Shown: positions 7,701 to 14,144 of the stretch, piece after piece
Layout: every line of letters begins with the position of its first letter
How positions within the stretch are numbered: the first letter of the stretch is position 1
From: Promethearchaeota archaeon
GTDB taxonomy: Archaea; Asgardarchaeota; Lokiarchaeia; Sigynarchaeales; SOKP01
Assembly (NCBI GenBank): GCA_016839655.1
Contig: JAEOTW010000250.1
Coordinates: 1-16,370 of the forward strand
DNA length: 16,370 nt
Direction of reading: 5' to 3'
Notes under the pieces: generated by a model
Told to the model about the DNA's origin: nothing
What the model saw: the letters and a program-made list of their open reading frames with translations, nothing else
Database searches by the model: none
Position numbers and translations under genes: made by a program

Positions 7701-8159
7701 AGTGTTTTGCTTGAAAACCTTCAGAGAAGTGTAAATCAGAAATTTGAGGATTCACAAATTAAGTCTTTCTGTTCACTTGAATTGATCGGTGAAATTGAAG
7801 ATCTAGGCGTTGATATTAAAGCGGCAACATCAAAAGACCAATTAAAATCATTTACAGCTCTTAGCGGGGGTCAAGTCTCTTTAATTTCCATATGTTTAAT
7901 TCTTTCCCTGCAAGAAATTAAACCTTCTCCCCTCTGTTTACTTGATGAACCTGGTATGTTTTTAGACGAAAAAAATTCTGAAGTGGCTTATCAACTAATA
8001 AAGGCAACATTAGAACAAAATCCAATACAATTATTTATGTTTTTACCAAAATCATCAAATTCATTATTTCTTTTAGCTGAAAAGTTAATAGGAATTGCTA
8101 GAGTAGGAAAAAATGAAATTTCCTCAGTTTTTAAGCCAAAAATTGTCAAAAAAAAATGA
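4731..8159 (+). CDS. smc: Divergent SMC (condensin) ATPase
   Basis: A 1142-residue SMC: N-terminal head with Walker A GPNWSGKTS (residues 39-47) and Q-loop FVSQGKID (about 141-148); a coiled coil from about 180 to 470; a hinge at about 487-657 (GLKVKGPIIDYL, AIESVLGEKLLYSYV); a return coiled coil; and a C-terminal head with signature LSGGQ (1044-1048), Walker B LCLLDEPG (catalytic Glu1073) and D-loop. It would form the ATP-driven ring that organises chromosomes. Two oddities: Trp42 replaces the usual Gly in GPNGSGK, and DEPG replaces the SMC-typical DE[IV]D. The gene can be extended to TTG at 4692 with 13 more residues; I chose ATG 4731 because the SMC fold starts just after it (EVFITRVILENF). 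It sits directly before kleisin and ScpB-like genes. Confidence 0.88.
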   Translation: MVLENNQEVFITRVILENFLSFQKDEVDFGKSKFVIIVGPNWSGKTSVFQAIKFALGSNERDERYKKWSNFIRNGQNHAMVEIHIQNGEEIIKIRRYVIRGQSPYYKVQKGGDSGFIKYSVQDIQQLVSDLNLNPDNQFAFVSQGKIDAIKNLKPSELCSFLEEGIGLKDLRQEILEQKSNVQNLSNDLQSLKSRRNTLNFSLDLLNPKLERLKKKKELLEIKKKYNDELLWANRDKLEKEITGIKEIINNIKLVLEGIKKKKVFSEREIKAYYNKISHKELTIQDLSKKLGELSYKKQELTSKIQNWQNEKIAAKQELDTLSVKINDLKKVKENIEKQEEKISKELKIIKKESKDTGLKIDKLITEQNHLTKKIKANKELFDKYNQLNFEKQEGIRKIQENERLISIHNDEINQLFQSFKDIEHKLEKNRWFLENPSKNLLIQLDKELKRISLEIYDLDSEIKQLEILKSKKLNKLKILQASLRERRVVLPPNISILKEEIKKRGLKVKGPIIDYLKYDDNLSYAIESVLGEKLLYSYVAEDWDTLNLLKRIKEKYRAYCNIYLSKNVTIIPMTRISAEGVLGYLAELIQIVDDDLDIKKVIYSKVKNCLVVTDYRSGRDLYRKLNFKGKCVTLKGEQIISYKYVFETPYLKRLKGLLSAGTQKEQSLVLESEINSLNEKIVELKVDQGKLDSTQKEVFKKKDSFNDLLYNFNQKQRITSKKNHLYEQIHSLEKINNDLKNELIDLEKEIEILKTQTDPEFLKWNDRIKQIPNELAILNEDKKKWDLKLNENSIILKEVKDKLNNHKYDLDSVQKEYGIKREAFQKADKNAFNIFRLLENTEEELNTTENEISDIKGEILILQSKKGDLERKNIQITLNYEQENIKLNKYNQDLEIKNNDLDRINSEISPLISNEILKTRPIEDIVSDISRIDKQLISYLDVDNSLLIERDQILSSLKEISKNQKDLENDIKAATKTEKKMEKTYYNKFSVLLENLQRSVNQKFEDSQIKSFCSLELIGEIEDLGVDIKAATSKDQLKSFTALSGGQVSLISICLILSLQEIKPSPLCLLDEPGMFLDEKNSEVAYQLIKATLEQNPIQLFMFLPKSSNSLFLLAEKLIGIARVGKNEISSVFKPKIVKKK

Positions 8160-8160
8160 G

Positions 8161-8820
8161 ATGTTAGATATTATGGAATATAGGGATTTCTCCAAAGAAA
8201 TAAACAAAAAAATAGAAAATATTAAAAATAGTGTTCTTTCAGGAGAAATTTCGCTCTTAAATGTTGAATTAGTTTCTCTTTTTGAATCGATGAAGGATAC
8301 TCTTAACATTTACAATATCAATAGATATTCTACAACATATAAGAGTGCTTTCCAATTATTAATTCAAAAATTCGAAGAATTAAAAACATTACTTAATTAT
8401 TTGGATAATAAGGATAAATTTTTGGCATTCTTAAAAACCAATCCTAAAGACTCTGAGATCTATGATTTATTAAGTGATTGTTGGAGAACTCCATTCAATA
8501 TTGATGTTCTATCATTGAATTTTCTTGAATACTCAAAAGATCGATTAATTACTGATAAAGATATGCCTATTAAAATTGAACCAATTAGTAAAATAATTGT
8601 AAAAGAAAACTTTTTGTTAGAAATACCAGATCAAAAATTTACTGAGAAAATGATGAATTTTTTCGAAGAAATAAAAGATAAATTGCCATGTTCTTATGAT
8701 GAGATTTTTATAGATTATTTAAAGCAATTGAAAGTTTATGAGAACTTTGTATTTCTCCTTCATTTACTCCAATTAGGTAAAATAAAATATCAAAAAGACA
8801 CAAATTTTTTATATCTATAA
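8161..8820 (+). CDS. scpA: ScpA-like kleisin
   Basis: About 219 residues, predicted mostly helical. The C-terminus matches the winged helix of ScpA/kleisins: a helical stretch, then ENFVFLLHLLQLGKIKYQK and a final strand FLYL, comparable to the FLALLELxKLGKVxxxQ ending of ScpA. The N-terminal half has helices resembling the SMC-neck-binding domain (SLLNVELVSLFESMKDTL), but the usual GPLDLLLxLI opening is not visible. Kleisins bridge the two SMC heads and recruit ScpB. The gene begins 1 bp after the smc stop. An alternative in-frame ATG at 8113 overlaps smc by 47 bp and has a weak AGGA upstream, so the start is not settled. Identity rests on the C-terminal motif and the position between smc and an ScpB-like gene. 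Confidence 0.68.
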   Translation: MLDIMEYRDFSKEINKKIENIKNSVLSGEISLLNVELVSLFESMKDTLNIYNINRYSTTYKSAFQLLIQKFEELKTLLNYLDNKDKFLAFLKTNPKDSEIYDLLSDCWRTPFNIDVLSLNFLEYSKDRLITDKDMPIKIEPISKIIVKENFLLEIPDQKFTEKMMNFFEEIKDKLPCSYDEIFIDYLKQLKVYENFVFLLHLLQLGKIKYQKDTNFLYL

Positions 8821-8822
8821 AA

Positions 8823-8830
8823 GGGTGGAA
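8823..8830 (+). promoter_or_regulatory. Shine-Dalgarno fixing the scpB-like start
   Basis: GGGTGGAA lies 6 nt before the ATG at 8837. Its GTG (8825-8827) could be read as an in-frame start, but as part of a ribosome-binding site it argues for the ATG. Confidence 0.55.
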
Positions 8831-8836
8831 ATTAGA

Positions 8837-9349
8837 ATGAATGAAATGACGATTTTGATGCATTTACTAAGCAAAAAAAATAAATTTGAAATGGGAGCGA
8901 CTCAAAATGAAATTCTGAAAGCCTTAAATGTAAAAGATAGGAACAAAGCAATCTATTTTCAAAAAATTATTAATAATTTAGCTAATTATTTGAAGACATT
9001 GGGGCTTCAAGTCAGATTTAATCCACTTAATTGCCATTGGTATATTACTTTTGAAACTGGAATAACTGAATTAATCTCAGCGAATCCATTTGAAGGAAAT
9101 CCAAGACTAGCAGCAACGTTATATTGCACTCTGATTAATTGCTTTAACAGTTCTGGAGAAACAACAATCCAAAAAATAAAAGAAATCAGAAAGAAAAAGG
9201 GAATTATAGAAGATATTAAAGAATTAGAAAAATTAGGATTTGTTACTTATGATAAATATCTAAACAAAATTAATCTAACACCTTTAATTGGTTATCTTTT
9301 AGATTTAGAAAAATTATTTATAAAACTTGCTCTAAAATTAAAAAAGTAA
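8837..9349 (+). CDS. scpB: ScpB-like condensin subunit
   Basis: About 170 residues with two winged-helix modules. The first (residues 1-70) has an HTH followed by YLKTLGLQVRFNPLNCHWYITFE, like the beta wing of ScpB. The second contains NPRLAATLYCTLINCFNSSGETTIQKIKEIRKKKG, equivalent to the RLSxAALETLAIIAYxQPVTRxEIExIRG core of ScpB, then IEDIKELEKLGFVTYD. In bacteria and archaea ScpB binds the ScpA kleisin and regulates the SMC ring. The gene starts 16 nt after the kleisin stop with a good GGGTGG Shine-Dalgarno, so it is the last gene of the pseudo-AAA, smc, scpA, scpB operon. It meets the convergent GTPase gene after only 20 bp. Several family Gly/Pro positions are lost, in line with the divergent SMC. 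Confidence 0.78.
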   Translation: MNEMTILMHLLSKKNKFEMGATQNEILKALNVKDRNKAIYFQKIINNLANYLKTLGLQVRFNPLNCHWYITFETGITELISANPFEGNPRLAATLYCTLINCFNSSGETTIQKIKEIRKKKGIIEDIKELEKLGFVTYDKYLNKINLTPLIGYLLDLEKLFIKLALKLKK

Positions 9350-9369
9350 GTTCAGAGAAATGTAAAACT

Positions 9370-10005
9370 TTAGTTTTTGGTAGTAATTTCTAAGATCATT
9401 TCTGCAACCCGGTTGTTATAGCTTTCAACATCTTCAAATCCTTCAATAGTTTCACCACATGTAATAAAAGTATCATTGATTGCTATTTTTCGTTTTTCAA
9501 AGAAATCATTAATTTGTGTTTTGACAGTATCAAGTTTTTTCTCTTTATCTCCTTCCACTAAATCAATTTTATTTATACAAACATAGATTTTATCAGGAAA
9601 AAATCGCACATCATTGAAAAATTCAAATTGCGGTGTAAGATCTCTATCAAGCGAAAAAACAGCTATTATTTGTGTGGCTATTCGCGATATCGTTATGATT
9701 CCCATTTTTACTACTGCTCTCGCCCTATCGCCTCCCGGCGCGAAGATAGTGTGTGCTTTGTTAGTAGTTTCTTCTCTAAACACAATCCGGTTAGGATGAA
9801 TGGTTTTTGTTTCCTTTTCATTAAGCGCATCTTCTTTATCACCACCAGGAACAGTTGCTTCTCCAGAAAAATCAGCTTTAACCACTGAACATTTTGTTCC
9901 ACCTTTTACATTCTCAATATCACCTTTTTTTAAGTATCGGACGAATAATCGAAGAATACTTGTTTTACCGACACTTACATCACCCAAAAGTCCAATGTTC
10001 ACCAT
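9370..10005 (-). CDS. MglA/COG2229-like small GTPase
   Basis: A 211-residue Ras-superfamily GTPase: G1 GDVSVGKTS (residues 8-16), a switch-I region with a roughly 20-residue insertion, G3 IFAPGGDRAR (87-96), G4 NKID (145-148) and G5-like TCG (182-184). The G3 Asp is Phe88 and the Gln61 equivalent is Gly92, so hydrolysis is probably slow or dependent on a partner; replacement of the G3 Asp is also seen in COG2229/SRPRB-like and some MglA proteins. No membrane anchor or lipidation box is visible. A very strong Shine-Dalgarno (GGAGGGTGA, minus strand at 10023-10015) lies inside the end of the upstream gene, whose stop is only 2 nt before this ATG, so the two are translationally coupled and likely form one module, for example switch plus regulator or effector. 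Confidence 0.78.
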   Translation of the reverse strand: MVNIGLLGDVSVGKTSILRLFVRYLKKGDIENVKGGTKCSVVKADFSGEATVPGGDKEDALNEKETKTIHPNRIVFREETTNKAHTIFAPGGDRARAVVKMGIITISRIATQIIAVFSLDRDLTPQFEFFNDVRFFPDKIYVCINKIDLVEGDKEKKLDTVKTQINDFFEKRKIAINDTFITCGETIEGFEDVESYNNRVAEMILEITTKN

Positions 10006-10007
10006 TT

Positions 10008-10820
10008 TTATACTTCACCCTCCAATAGTTTGTTTAAAAGTAACTCATAATCTGGTATTAGAAATTGTTCTAATAAAGCATTATTATGAGCATGAATGAG
10101 AGCAACTAATATCTCTTTTAAATTTTTTGCGTTTTTAGAAAATTTGATTAAATTCTCTGCTGTAGGTTCTTCATTAAAATCATTCACATGCTCATCAAAT
10201 CCAAATTTTGATAGTTCAGGTAAGGCATTAAAAAATCCAAAAGCTGAATAACCTTGATATTGGTAAAAGATAAAGAATCTTGTTTTAATGTTATTTATAA
10301 TTTGGGTCAAATATGCTGATGGATAAATCTCCCCTAATGTAACTTCTTCATCTTGCTTAATTATAAAGTAAGGGGAGATTGGTGATACCTGAGTTCCATA
10401 CATTTCCTTTGGAGGTATAGAAATAAATGGTAACTTTTCAGAAACAATAGTCCACAAATCTTCTCTCTTTTTTTCTAATAAGATATCTTTTATTTCATCA
10501 TATGCAAAATAAAAATCTGATTGTAGTGCTAATAATGAACTTAAGTAAACAGATAATGAAGCAAAAGTAGCTTCTAATACAGGTCTTCTTCCTCCGTTAG
10601 CTTCTGAGGGTTTTACAGCACCCTTCCAAGCCCTTAATCCTGAATATGCAAATGATTTTACATCAAAAAAAGCTCCAGACAGGAATAAAAATGAAGGAGC
10701 TTCCCCTTTTTCACCAGTTAAAAACTCTAAAGATTTTTTAATTAAAATACTCTCTAATTTCTCATCATGAAATTTTGAGTGGATTATTGGCATTTGGAGC
10801 CAAGATTTTTTTTTTGCCAT
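10008..10820 (-). CDS. Unknown 270-residue protein coupled to the small GTPase
   Basis: I do not recognise this protein. It is soluble, with no signal peptide or membrane segment, and looks mixed alpha/beta with a helical C-terminal third (about 185-265). Notable stretches are LFLSGAFFDVKSFAYSGLRA (about 46-65), SEANGGRRPVLEATFASLSV (72-91) and the aromatic run TRFFIFYQYQGYSAFGFFNA (about 180-199). The ATG at 10820 has an AAGGAA Shine-Dalgarno 10 nt upstream. It immediately precedes a small GTPase gene, with its stop 2 nt from the GTPase ATG, so a direct partnership (GAP, GEF, scaffold or effector) is the simplest inference. Upstream there is a 175-bp AT-rich gap with several TATA-like strings (one at about 10927-10938), none decisive. 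Confidence 0.6.
   Translation of the reverse strand: MAKKKSWLQMPIIHSKFHDEKLESILIKKSLEFLTGEKGEAPSFLFLSGAFFDVKSFAYSGLRAWKGAVKPSEANGGRRPVLEATFASLSVYLSSLLALQSDFYFAYDEIKDILLEKKREDLWTIVSEKLPFISIPPKEMYGTQVSPISPYFIIKQDEEVTLGEIYPSAYLTQIINNIKTRFFIFYQYQGYSAFGFFNALPELSKFGFDEHVNDFNEEPTAENLIKFSKNAKNLKEILVALIHAHNNALLEQFLIPDYELLLNKLLEGEV
10015..10023 (-). promoter_or_regulatory. Strong Shine-Dalgarno of the GTPase gene
   Basis: GGAGGGTGA on the minus strand, 9 nt before the GTPase ATG and within the last codons of the upstream gene. This is one of the strongest ribosome-binding sites in the window and suggests the GTPase is made in at least as large amounts as its partner. Confidence 0.6.
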
Positions 10821-10995
10821 TGTTAATATTTTCCTTAAGGTAAATTGGTTAGATTAAATAAGAATTGCTGTATAATTAATTTTTCGTATTTTAATTAAAC
10901 AATATATTATCTCAATATAATATTTTGTATATAAAAAGTGTCTGCTTAATTGAGTTTTTCTCAATATATAGAATTCAAAAACGTCATAATTTTTT

Positions 10996-11625
10996 TTAGC
11001 TATTCAAACTTATTTCTTTAGCTAATAGTTCTCTCATTTTTGAAGTAATAATATCATAATCCTTAATTGATTTCAAGCCTTTTATTGAAATTATTTCAAT
11101 AAATTCAGTTTTTTTAAAATAATTATAATCCACGCTTAAATTTGGATTATTTTCTTTTATTTTGATTAGTGCTCCTTTTAAAAATATATGTATAAAATCT
11201 TCAGAAGTTTCTATAATTACTCTCTTCTCTGGATCAACAAATTTAATTTCAACTCTATTAAAATCATAAAAATTTAAAACACATAATAATTCTTCATCAT
11301 TTTCCTTATTTTTCGAAAATATTTTTCTTTTGATATTAGTACCCTCAACTTTTTCTTTTGAAATTTCCTCAACAAAATATTCATCTTCAGTTATTTTATC
11401 TGCTTTTTTAGTAATTGCGTTTGAGTAAATCTCGTCAGCACTATGAAATGATTTCCCGGATATAAGTGAATTTAATAAATTTAATACATCTCTTAATTCA
11501 TCTATTTCTGATTTTAATTCTTCAAGATCATCTTTTTTTTTATAGTATATATTCTGAATCTTACTGAGCATACTTGACAGTTTCTCAATTTCTTTTTCAG
11601 TGTCTTTAGGATCCATTGATTTCAT
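10996..11625 (-). CDS. Coiled-coil protein of unknown function
   Basis: A 209-residue protein, not recognised. Residues 5-55 are a heptad-rich coiled coil (KLSSMLSKIQNIYYKKKDDL, EELKSEIDELRDVLNLLNSL). A charged linker follows (about 60-100), then a compact C-terminal alpha/beta domain (about 105-205: ELLCVLNFYDFNRVEIKFVD, RVIIETSEDFIHIFLKGALI, TEFIEIISIKGL, then a closing helix). A coiled-coil stalk with a small globular head fits an adaptor or oligomeric scaffold; no enzymatic motif is visible. The gene is divergent from the ATP-grasp ligase across 81 bp, and a TATA-like stretch at 11650-11660 would make its transcript nearly leaderless. The start is the first ATG; another at codon 4 is possible. 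Confidence 0.6.
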   Translation of the reverse strand: MKSMDPKDTEKEIEKLSSMLSKIQNIYYKKKDDLEELKSEIDELRDVLNLLNSLISGKSFHSADEIYSNAITKKADKITEDEYFVEEISKEKVEGTNIKRKIFSKNKENDEELLCVLNFYDFNRVEIKFVDPEKRVIIETSEDFIHIFLKGALIKIKENNPNLSVDYNYFKKTEFIEIISIKGLKSIKDYDIITSKMRELLAKEISLNS

Positions 11626-11644
11626 ATATGTTTTTTAAGAACTT

Positions 11645-11661
11645 AAATTTATTTAAAAATT
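11645..11661. promoter_or_regulatory. Shared TATA-like element between divergent genes
   Basis: AAATTTATTTAAAAATT is nearly symmetrical and could serve as TATA box in both directions: leaderless toward the coiled-coil gene (ATG 11625) and with a leader of about 27 nt toward the ATP-grasp gene (ATG 11707). Based on spacing and composition only. Confidence 0.3.
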
Positions 11662-11706
11662 AGTGCTATAGATTAATTAAGTAATTTATTTTAAAGTGAA
11701 ATTGAA

Positions 11707-12579
11707 ATGAAATCAATGATTATAACTCCAAATTCGAAAGACCCAGAAGTGCAAATTCTCTCTGCGGAATTTGAAAAATCTGGATATAATGTCCAATACT
11801 TTATTCCCTCAACAATTATGGTGGATGTTGGTTTCCAACGTAGTTTTTATAAACAATTTGAATCTCTAGAACCTAAAGCAGCCCTAGTAAGAGGTTTTGG
11901 GGCCGCAGCTACCCAAAAAATATTTTTTAGGCTTGATATTTTACGTGCTATAGAGGAATTTGATGTGAAATTGATCAACTCAAGAGAATCATTAGAGATT
12001 GCGAGTGATAAGTTTTTAACATCTGTTTTTTTAGAAAATCACAATATTCCTACACCGAAAACAATAATTTGTGAGGATCCACAGAGAGCATTAGATGCGT
12101 TTGATGAATTAGGCGGAGATTGTGTGCTAAAACCTCTATATGGTTCAAAAGGAATTGGAATAGTAAGATTGAATGATAAAGCTTTTGCTGAAAATGTGAT
12201 CTATTCTTTAGGTCAATTGAATCAAGTTTTTTATTTACAAGAATTTGTTGAACATTACAATCGAGATATAAGGATTCTTGTATTGGGAAATCAAGTAATC
12301 GCTGGAATGTATAGAATAAGCAATAGCTGGAAAACAAACATACATGCTGGTGCAAAAGCTAAATCTATAGAAATAACAAAAGAATTAGAGAACCTTGCAA
12401 TTAAAGCTGCTAAAATAACTAGAACAGAAATTGCGGGAGTAGATATAATTGAATGTGAAGAAGGCTATACCGTATTGGAAGTTAATTCAATTCCTGGATT
12501 TACTGCACTACAAAAGGTTACAGATAAGAATCTCGCCAGTGAAATTATAAATTATTTTCTAAAAAGTGTTGGTAACTAG
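11707..12579 (+). CDS. RimK/MptN-like ATP-grasp amino-acid ligase
   Basis: A 290-residue ATP-grasp enzyme of the RimK/MptN/CofF/LysX group, which joins an amino acid (often glutamate) to a carboxylate via an acyl phosphate. Visible landmarks: ALVRGFGAAATQKIFFRLDI (residues 59-78, RimK-family N domain), the SDKFLTSVFL segment (about 100-109), ATP-binding Lys142 and the glycine loop GSKGIG (146-151), the hinge QEFVEHYNRDIR, HAGAKA (213-218), and Mg ligands Asp246, Glu258 and Asn260 in GVDIIE...LEVNSIPGF. Archaeal context and closeness to MptN suggest glutamylation of tetrahydromethanopterin, a C1 carrier of the Wood-Ljungdahl pathway, but F420 or lysine-carrier ligases cannot be excluded. It stands alone on this strand and meets a convergent small membrane-protein gene. 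Confidence 0.8.
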   Translation: MKSMIITPNSKDPEVQILSAEFEKSGYNVQYFIPSTIMVDVGFQRSFYKQFESLEPKAALVRGFGAAATQKIFFRLDILRAIEEFDVKLINSRESLEIASDKFLTSVFLENHNIPTPKTIICEDPQRALDAFDELGGDCVLKPLYGSKGIGIVRLNDKAFAENVIYSLGQLNQVFYLQEFVEHYNRDIRILVLGNQVIAGMYRISNSWKTNIHAGAKAKSIEITKELENLAIKAAKITRTEIAGVDIIECEEGYTVLEVNSIPGFTALQKVTDKNLASEIINYFLKSVGN

Positions 12580-12645
12580 GATTTTAAAGATAATAAAAAG
12601 AAAAGAATTTAAATTGAATAGAAGAATTGATTTTCTAACAGTCTA

Positions 12646-12975
12646 CTATAATTCTTCAATTAAACCAATTAAAGCAGCTATTACTAAAAGCACACAGGCT
12701 ATTATTCCCCCAGCAAAAATTACAAGGAGTATTCCTAGAACAAATAGAAATAACCAATGAAATGGGAAGGGATTATTAGGTTTAAGAGCAGTATAAATTG
12801 TGATAACTGAGAAAACAATTCCGATAATAGCATAAACTAGGTCATAGAAACCTACGTAATGCGGGAGTATCCACGGAATTCCAGCGATTGTAAATATTTG
12901 ACTAGCTAAAGCTACTAAGCCCCCGATAACGGTTAAGAATTTCATTATACCTTCGTTTTTATATTTCTTAGTCAT
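12646..12975 (-). CDS. Small membrane protein with three helical segments
   Basis: A 109-residue, very hydrophobic protein with segments at about 11-33, 39-64 and 73-106; the last is long enough to be two helices. The N-terminus is basic (MTKKYK), so it is probably cytosolic. There are no catalytic motifs, and I do not recognise a family. The ATG at 12975 follows a GAGATGAT Shine-Dalgarno-like stretch, and a TATA-like box at 13018-13028 would give a leader of about 20 nt. The opposite strand also has an open frame here (12566-12760) but it is basic and low-complexity, whereas this frame has a clean membrane-protein profile, promoter and ribosome-binding site. Confidence 0.68.
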   Translation of the reverse strand: MTKKYKNEGIMKFLTVIGGLVALASQIFTIAGIPWILPHYVGFYDLVYAIIGIVFSVITIYTALKPNNPFPFHWLFLFVLGILLVIFAGGIIACVLLVIAALIGLIEEL

Positions 12976-13017
12976 TTGATATCATCTCATTTGAAATAAT
13001 GATTTTTAATAATTCTC

Positions 13018-13028
13018 TAAATTATAAA
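13018..13028 (-). promoter_or_regulatory. TATA-like box of the small membrane-protein gene
   Basis: TTTTATAATTT on the minus strand, centred about 48 bp before the ATG at 12975, predicts a start near 12996 and a leader that contains the GAGATGAT ribosome-binding site. Confidence 0.4.
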
Positions 13029-13086
13029 AGAATTTAATGTTTTCCTTTCTGAAAAAATAGTCAATTAAACATTCATATAATAAAAC

Positions 13087-13095
13087 TTTATTTAA
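13087..13095 (+). promoter_or_regulatory. TATA-like box of the DUF1028 gene
   Basis: TTTATTTAA is centred 27 bp before the ATG at 13118, so the transcript would start at or next to the ATG (leaderless). A second AT-rich string, TTTTATAAAT, overlaps the ATG and is badly placed. Confidence 0.4.
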
Positions 13096-13117
13096 TATCT
13101 AACCAAATTTTATAAAT

Positions 13118-14062
13118 ATGACTCTTAAGAGTAATCAATCTAATAAGAACATTTTTGCACATACCTATTCTATAGTTGCTAGGGATCTGAAAACTGGAGA
13201 AATGGGAGTTGGAGTCCAAAGTCATTGGTTTTCAGTGGGTAGTGTTGTTTCGTGGGGAGAAGCTGGAGTCGGAGTTGTAGCAACGCAATCATTAGTAAAC
13301 AAATCATTTGGTCTACGTGGACTTGATCTGTTAAAACAAGGCAAATCACCCCAAGAAGCAGTAGACATTCTTATCTCTGATGATGAAGGAAAGGCCGTTA
13401 GACAATTAGCAATTCTAGATTGTCAAGGACGTGTAGCCACTCATACAGGATCAAAATGCATAAAACATGCAGGTCATAAAATAGGTGAGAATTTTTCTGT
13501 CCAAGCAAATATGATGCTTACAGAAAAAGTGTGGCCGGCAATGGCGGAAGCGTTTGAAAAATATAGTAATTTATCTCTACCGGAAAGAATAATTAAATCC
13601 TTAGATGCTGCTGAATCCGTTGGGGGAGATATAAGAGGAAAGCAATCAGCTGCGTTGTTAGTAGTTGCTGGTGAACCAACTGAAAATAAATGGGAAGATC
13701 CAATTATTGATCTCCGAGTAGAGGATCACATTGATCCTTTAAAAGAGATAAACAGATTATTAAATATATTTCGGGCATATGAACATATGAATAATGGGGA
13801 TCTTGCAATAGAAAAAGGTAATATGGCTAAAGCACTTGAAGAATATGACGCTGCTCAAAGAATGTTCCCAGAAAACCTTGAGATGACTTATTGGACCGCA
13901 ATTTCCTTAGCTAATCAAAACAAATTGGAAGAAGCATTAGAATTGTTTAAAAAGGTGTTTAAGAAAGAAAGGAATTGGCGCTTACTTACAGAAAGGCTTC
14001 CCCATTCAGAATTATTAAATGTAAATGAAGAAGATCTAAAGAAAATTTTATCAATAAAATAA
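13118..14062 (+). CDS. DUF1028 (Ntn-hydrolase-like) protein with C-terminal TPR
   Basis: A 314-residue protein. Residues 13-190 are a full DUF1028 domain: HTYSIVARDLKTGEMGVGVQS, then VVSWGEAGVGVVATQSLVNK, RQLAILDCQGRVATHTGSKC, FSVQANMM and GGDIRGKQSAALLVV. The family (COG3342) has an Ntn-hydrolase-like fold, but its substrate is unknown. Residues 210-285 form one to two tetratricopeptide repeats (AIEKGNMAKALEEYDAAQRM, TYWTAISLANQNKLEEALEL), so protein binding is likely. In many DUF1028 proteins the family motif begins almost at the N-terminus (TFSIVA); here about 15 extra residues precede it, so a nucleophile-exposing cleavage before Thr17 or Ser19 is conceivable but speculative. The gene appears monocistronic. 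Confidence 0.84.
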   Translation: MTLKSNQSNKNIFAHTYSIVARDLKTGEMGVGVQSHWFSVGSVVSWGEAGVGVVATQSLVNKSFGLRGLDLLKQGKSPQEAVDILISDDEGKAVRQLAILDCQGRVATHTGSKCIKHAGHKIGENFSVQANMMLTEKVWPAMAEAFEKYSNLSLPERIIKSLDAAESVGGDIRGKQSAALLVVAGEPTENKWEDPIIDLRVEDHIDPLKEINRLLNIFRAYEHMNNGDLAIEKGNMAKALEEYDAAQRMFPENLEMTYWTAISLANQNKLEEALELFKKVFKKERNWRLLTERLPHSELLNVNEEDLKKILSIK

Positions 14063-14144
14063 TAAACTCAATTTAAAAGCATTTTAATTCGATATTACCG
14101 TGATATTTTTGTGTTTTAAATATGAATAGAATCGAAAAGAAAAT

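Noticed and set aside
9800..10099. Plus-strand open frame across the GTPase start
   Set aside because: It is antisense to conserved GTPase motifs and has no recognisable domain.
12566..12760. Plus-strand open frame overlapping the end of the ATP-grasp gene and the small membrane-protein gene
   Set aside because: Basic, low-complexity product lying antisense to a gene with a clear membrane profile, ribosome-binding site and promoter.
12976..13040. Short palindromes such as TGATATCA and TCATT/AATGA as an operator
   Set aside because: Arms are too short for AT-rich DNA and overlap ordinary promoter and ribosome-binding elements.
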